NCBI RefSeq assembly: GCF_020886695.1
Contig: NZ_AP024485.1
Coordinates: 1,497,001-1,561,000 of the forward strand
DNA length: 64,000 nt
Direction: 5' to 3'
Source: Pseudodesulfovibrio sediminis
Lineage (GTDB): Bacteria; Desulfobacterota; Desulfovibrionia; Desulfovibrionales; Desulfovibrionaceae
Under the pieces are notes generated by a model. The model saw only the letters and a program-made list of their open reading frames with translations. It searched no databases and was not told where the DNA came from. Position numbers and translations under genes: made by a program. Positions 61,027-64,000 of this stretch are shown in pieces; the stretch's first letter is position 1, and each line of letters starts with the position of its first letter.

Positions 61027-62610
61027 ATGGCAAACGGTAAACGGATGCTGCGAATGACTGTCATCGCGATTGCGCTGGTCGGCGTGCTGGGTTTCCAATT
61101 GGAAGCCATGGGCATGCTCGACTCGGTCGGCGACACCGCCGGTCGACCGGACGTTATCATGATTGACACCATCGCCCAACTAGAGGAACTCGAACAGTCT
61201 GCGGCCGTGTTCATGCACGACGCACACACCAAGGCCCTGAAAGATCAGGGCATGAGCTGCGAGTCCTGTCACAAGACAGACGCAAAGGGCACCATGGCCC
61301 TGACGTTCAATCGGGTGGAAGGTGAAAACCAGCCCGAGCTGAGCGCTTCCGAGCTCAAAGACATTTATCACAACGGCTGCATCTCCTGTCACGTCAAGAC
61401 CGCTGACAAGGGTTTCAAGACTGGTCCCATGGTGGGCGAATGTCGCAGCTGTCACCAGGCCGCACCTGAAGTGCAGGCCGATCGCTTCGAAGCGGGCATG
61501 GACAACGCGCTCCACTTCACTCACTGGGATTCCAAGATCATCCCGGCAGACGCTGGTGAACAAACCAACTGTGGTTCCTGCCACAAGAAAAAAGGTGAAG
61601 AAGACGGCTGGCGCTTTGCTGCGGCCAATGCAGGCAAAAGCACCCAGGAGATCTTCCACAACCAGTGCGTCACCTGCCACCAGACTCTCATCGAAAAGAA
61701 AGCTGAACGCTCCGGCCCTGTCCAGTGTGCCGGCTGTCACGGTGAAAAAGAAGTGGCCGCCCGCAAAATGGAAGAAGGCAAGAGCCTGAAAACCATGGGC
61801 GCCCTGCCCCGTCTGCCGCGCAAGCAGCCCGACGCCGTCCTGATGATGGCCAAAGTCGAAGAGGGCGCAGCCCCCGAGAAAGCGACCGGCATGGCTCCGG
61901 TGGCCTTCAATCACAAATTCCATGAAGGCGTTGTGGACACCTGTACCGCCTGTCACGTGGATGGCGTGAACGCACCACTCGACACCAGCTACGAGGCCAT
62001 GCATGACCTCACATCCGAAAGCTCCTGCATCGGCTGTCACGCCAAGGCCCAGGAAAAGCCCCAGTGCGCAGGCTGTCACGAACAGCGTCCCGCAGCCAAG
62101 GCCACTTCCGACGCCTCCTGCGTGACCTGCCACAACGCAGGCGTCAACGCGGCCGACACCGTCAAGCTGATGGCTTCCGCCTCCAAGGAAGAAAAGGCTG
62201 CCGAAGCCGCTCTGCTCATCGCAGCACGCCCGGCAACCCAGGCCATGGTCGCTGTCGAGGATATCCCCGAGTTCGTGAACATTGGAGCCATCTCCAAGAA
62301 GTTCGAGCCCAGCAAGATGCCTCACCGCAAGATCATCCTCTCCATGGTAAAAGGCATGGAAGACAGCCCCCTGGCTGCCACCTTCCACGCCGCACCTGAA
62401 GCCGTCTGCGCAGGGTGTCATCACAACAGCCCGGCATCCATCACTCCGCCCAAGTGCGCGAGCTGCCATGCCGATCCCTTTGTCACTGACGGCAAACCGG
62501 GACTCAAGGCTGCCTACCATGGCCAGTGCATGACCTGTCACACCGAAATGAAGCTCGATAAGCCCGCTGCCACTAATTGCGTTGCGTGCCACGAGAAGAA
62601 AGCCAACTAA
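61027..62610 (+). CDS. hmcA: High-molecular-weight cytochrome c HmcA
   Basis: A 527-residue periplasmic multihaem cytochrome, the electron entry of the Hmc transmembrane complex of sulfate reducers. I count 14 CxxCH sites from CESCH to the C-terminal CVACH, against 16 in the well-studied D. vulgaris protein; the final block (CHHNSPASITPPKCASCH, CMTCHTEMKLDKPA) matches HmcA closely. The N-terminal hydrophobic segment VIAIALVGVLGFQLEA exports or anchors it. ATG 61027 is chosen; an upstream frame from 60931 has no signal logic. Confidence 0.95.
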   Translation: MANGKRMLRMTVIAIALVGVLGFQLEAMGMLDSVGDTAGRPDVIMIDTIAQLEELEQSAAVFMHDAHTKALKDQGMSCESCHKTDAKGTMALTFNRVEGENQPELSASELKDIYHNGCISCHVKTADKGFKTGPMVGECRSCHQAAPEVQADRFEAGMDNALHFTHWDSKIIPADAGEQTNCGSCHKKKGEEDGWRFAAANAGKSTQEIFHNQCVTCHQTLIEKKAERSGPVQCAGCHGEKEVAARKMEEGKSLKTMGALPRLPRKQPDAVLMMAKVEEGAAPEKATGMAPVAFNHKFHEGVVDTCTACHVDGVNAPLDTSYEAMHDLTSESSCIGCHAKAQEKPQCAGCHEQRPAAKATSDASCVTCHNAGVNAADTVKLMASASKEEKAAEAALLIAARPATQAMVAVEDIPEFVNIGAISKKFEPSKMPHRKIILSMVKGMEDSPLAATFHAAPEAVCAGCHHNSPASITPPKCASCHADPFVTDGKPGLKAAYHGQCMTCHTEMKLDKPAATNCVACHEKKAN

Positions 62611-62625
62611 CCGGAGGAGTAAACG

Positions 62626-63681
62626 ATGTTACGTAGAACATTCCTCGGATTGTTGGGCGCCGCAGGCGCGAGCGTCGCGCTTCCCGTGTCGGCCAAGGCC
62701 GGAGGTAAATCCTTCGGTCCCCACCCCGACACCCTGGGCGTGCTCTTTGACGCAACCCGCTGCATCGGCTGCCGCAAATGCGAGCTGGCCTGCAACGAAG
62801 TCAATGAACTGCCAGCACCCGACAAAAAGTTCGACGATCTGTCCGTATTGGACACCAAGCGTCGGACCGATGAAAAAACCCTGACCGTTGTCAATAAATA
62901 TGAAAGCAGCAAAGGCTCCGTATTCCGCAAGATGCAGTGCAACCACTGCCTCGAACCGGCCTGTGCCTCTGCCTGCTTTGTCAAGGCCTTCAAAAAGGAA
63001 CATAACGGGCCGGTCAGCTACGACGCATCCGTATGCGTCGGCTGTCGCTACTGTATGGTAGCCTGCCCGTTCGAAATCCCAGCCTATGAATACGATGAAC
63101 CTCTGACTCCCCGGGTCATGAAGTGTACCATGTGCGCTCCCCGTCTGGCAGAGGGCAAGCTCCCCGGCTGTGTGGAGCGCTGTCCCAAGGAGGCCCTGAC
63201 CTTTGGCCTGCGCAAGGATCTCATCAAGATCGCCCGCGCCCGCATCACCACCTACCCCGACCGCTATGTGGATCACATCTACGGCGAGACCGAGATGGGC
63301 GGCACCAGCTGGATGTATATCTCCGGTGTGCCCTTCTCCGAAATCGGCATGCGCGAAGACCTCGGCACCAAGTCCGCTCCCGAGCTGACAGCCGGTGCCC
63401 TGGCTGCCGTGCCCATCGTTGTTGGTATGTGGCCCGTGCTGCTCGGTGGTATCTACGCTGTCAGCAAACGCAAGGACAAGATCGCCAACGATGAACGCGT
63501 GGCTGCCGTCAAGGACGCCCTGACTCGCGCCGGTGAAGAAGCCGAGAAGAAGCTGCACGACGAGCTCTCCAAGGCCGACGTCGCCAACCAGCGCCGCATC
63601 GAAGTCGAGGTCAAGAAGGCCGTTGAAGAGGCTCTCGCTCCCAAAGAAGAGGAAGCCGAAACCAACGAGGAGGAGTCCTAA
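62626..63681 (+). CDS. hmcB: Hmc complex iron-sulfur protein HmcB
   Basis: A 351-residue membrane-anchored ferredoxin-like subunit. The N-terminus [20 protein letters not shown] resembles a Tat-type signal. Four [4Fe-4S] cysteine groups are seen: [44 protein letters not shown] and [22 protein letters not shown]-terminal helix ([20 protein letters not shown]) precedes a charged coiled tail. GGAGGAG lies 7 bases upstream. It passes electrons between HmcA and the membrane subunits. Confidence 0.95.
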   Translation: MLRRTFLGLLGAAGASVALPVSAKAGGKSFGPHPDTLGVLFDATRCIGCRKCELACNEVNELPAPDKKFDDLSVLDTKRRTDEKTLTVVNKYESSKGSVFRKMQCNHCLEPACASACFVKAFKKEHNGPVSYDASVCVGCRYCMVACPFEIPAYEYDEPLTPRVMKCTMCAPRLAEGKLPGCVERCPKEALTFGLRKDLIKIARARITTYPDRYVDHIYGETEMGGTSWMYISGVPFSEIGMREDLGTKSAPELTAGALAAVPIVVGMWPVLLGGIYAVSKRKDKIANDERVAAVKDALTRAGEEAEKKLHDELSKADVANQRRIEVEVKKAVEEALAPKEEEAETNEEES

Positions 63682-64000
63682 ATGTCTGTCGACACCACTG
63701 CGGTCGAGAAGAAATCGCTCTTCACACCGTTCAATATCATAGCTACGATCATTCTCATTGCCGGTGCCATCGTCACGGTAATGCGTTTCACCGGCGGCCT
63801 CGGAGCCGTCACCAATCTTGACCAGAACAACCCGTGGGGCATCTGGATCGGTTTCGATCTGATGTGCGGCGTCGCCCTGGCAGCTGGTGGATACACCACC
63901 TCCGCCGCCTGCTACGTGTTTGGTCTCAAAAAGTACCATTCCGCTGTTCGCCCGGCCATTCTGACCGCCTTCCTGGGCTATGCCCTGGTGGTCTTTGCTC
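63682..64000 (+). CDS. hmcC: Hmc complex NrfD-like membrane subunit HmcC, 3' end outside window
   Basis: ATG 63682 follows the hmcB stop directly (AGGAG seven bases before). The first 106 codons show two helices: FNIIATIILIAGAIVTVMRF and, after a conserved NPWGIWIGFDLMCGVALAAG segment, more hydrophobic sequence. This is the NrfD/PsrC start with the quinone-site region. It is the third gene of the hmc operon; the rest lies beyond the window. Confidence 0.93.
   Translation, partial: MSVDTTAVEKKSLFTPFNIIATIILIAGAIVTVMRFTGGLGAVTNLDQNNPWGIWIGFDLMCGVALAAGGYTTSAACYVFGLKKYHSAVRPAILTAFLGYALVVFA

Noticed and set aside
61180-62592. 470-codon minus-strand frame opposite hmcA
   Set aside because: Pure shadow of the haem-rich cytochrome; its repeated Gly/Val/Thr pattern mirrors CxxCH codons.

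Overview
The window looks like the chromosome of a marine-type sulfate-reducing deltaproteobacterium of the Desulfovibrio/Pseudodesulfovibrio kind. The grounds are an hmcABC transmembrane redox operon at the right edge, an ahcY gene next to an ArsR-methyltransferase regulator of the SahR type, a selenocysteine tRNA (selC) plus a probable selenoprotein, c-type cytochromes, and a moderately GC-rich core. This is inference from gene content; no ribosomal RNA is present to fix the genus.

Layout. (1) Positions 1-10441 are a decaying mobile island that ends at the 3' end of a tRNA-Ala(GGC) gene. It holds a partial methyltransferase, one intact and one frameshifted tyrosine recombinase, an excisionase-like remnant, a frameshifted DnaB-type helicase, a replication-O-like protein, a Cro/cI-type repressor, small envelope proteins, an alpha/beta hydrolase and a dndC phosphorothioation gene. 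The last two are truncated and fused tail to tail. (2) Positions 10660-19710 are core genes: two dipeptide-type ABC permeases, two acetyltransferases, an alginate-lyase-like protein, recN, a MarC protein, an acyl-ACP thioesterase, a solute-binding protein and an HD-GYP protein. (3) Positions 19866-23627 are one minus-strand operon headed by an ECF sigma factor, then a membrane protein with a CBM48-like domain and three exported proteins. (4) Positions 23772-26490 are a tightly overlapping redox operon: nitroreductase, metallo-beta-lactamase-fold hydrolase, a TusA-like protein with an in-frame UGA and SECIS-like hairpin, a flavoprotein with clustered cysteines, then comF. (5) Positions 27209-33223 carry rplU-rpmA-obgE and proB-MFS, split by a large repeat-rich gene on the other strand.

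(6) Positions 34176-38649 combine a molybdenum-storage-protein homologue, a MOT1-type molybdate transporter, argB and moeA. (7) Positions 39727-42130 are the S-adenosylhomocysteine module with a palindromic operator. (8) Positions 42251-49417 carry two PEGA lipoproteins, a DciA-like protein, tRNA-Gln, and two identical tRNA-Glu genes that flank a Lol-like export module. (9) Positions 49701-54569 hold small metabolic genes, an MscS channel, a gene fragment left by duplication, a second ECF sigma operon and a small cytochrome. (10) At 55010 lies selC, with a 1600-bp islet bounded by an imperfect 49-bp repeat of the tRNA 3' end. (11) Positions 57529-60446 encode a PAPS-forming protein with a degenerate sulfurylase half and the PAP phosphatase CysQ. 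(12) Positions 61027-64000 are hmcA, hmcB and the start of hmcC.

The strongest items for a second look are the UGA-containing TusA-like gene (24913-25158) with selC in the same window, the islet at selC, the broken dnd island, the ECF/CBM48 operon, the sulfation pair with an apparently dead sulfurylase domain, and the molybdenum storage/transport pair.
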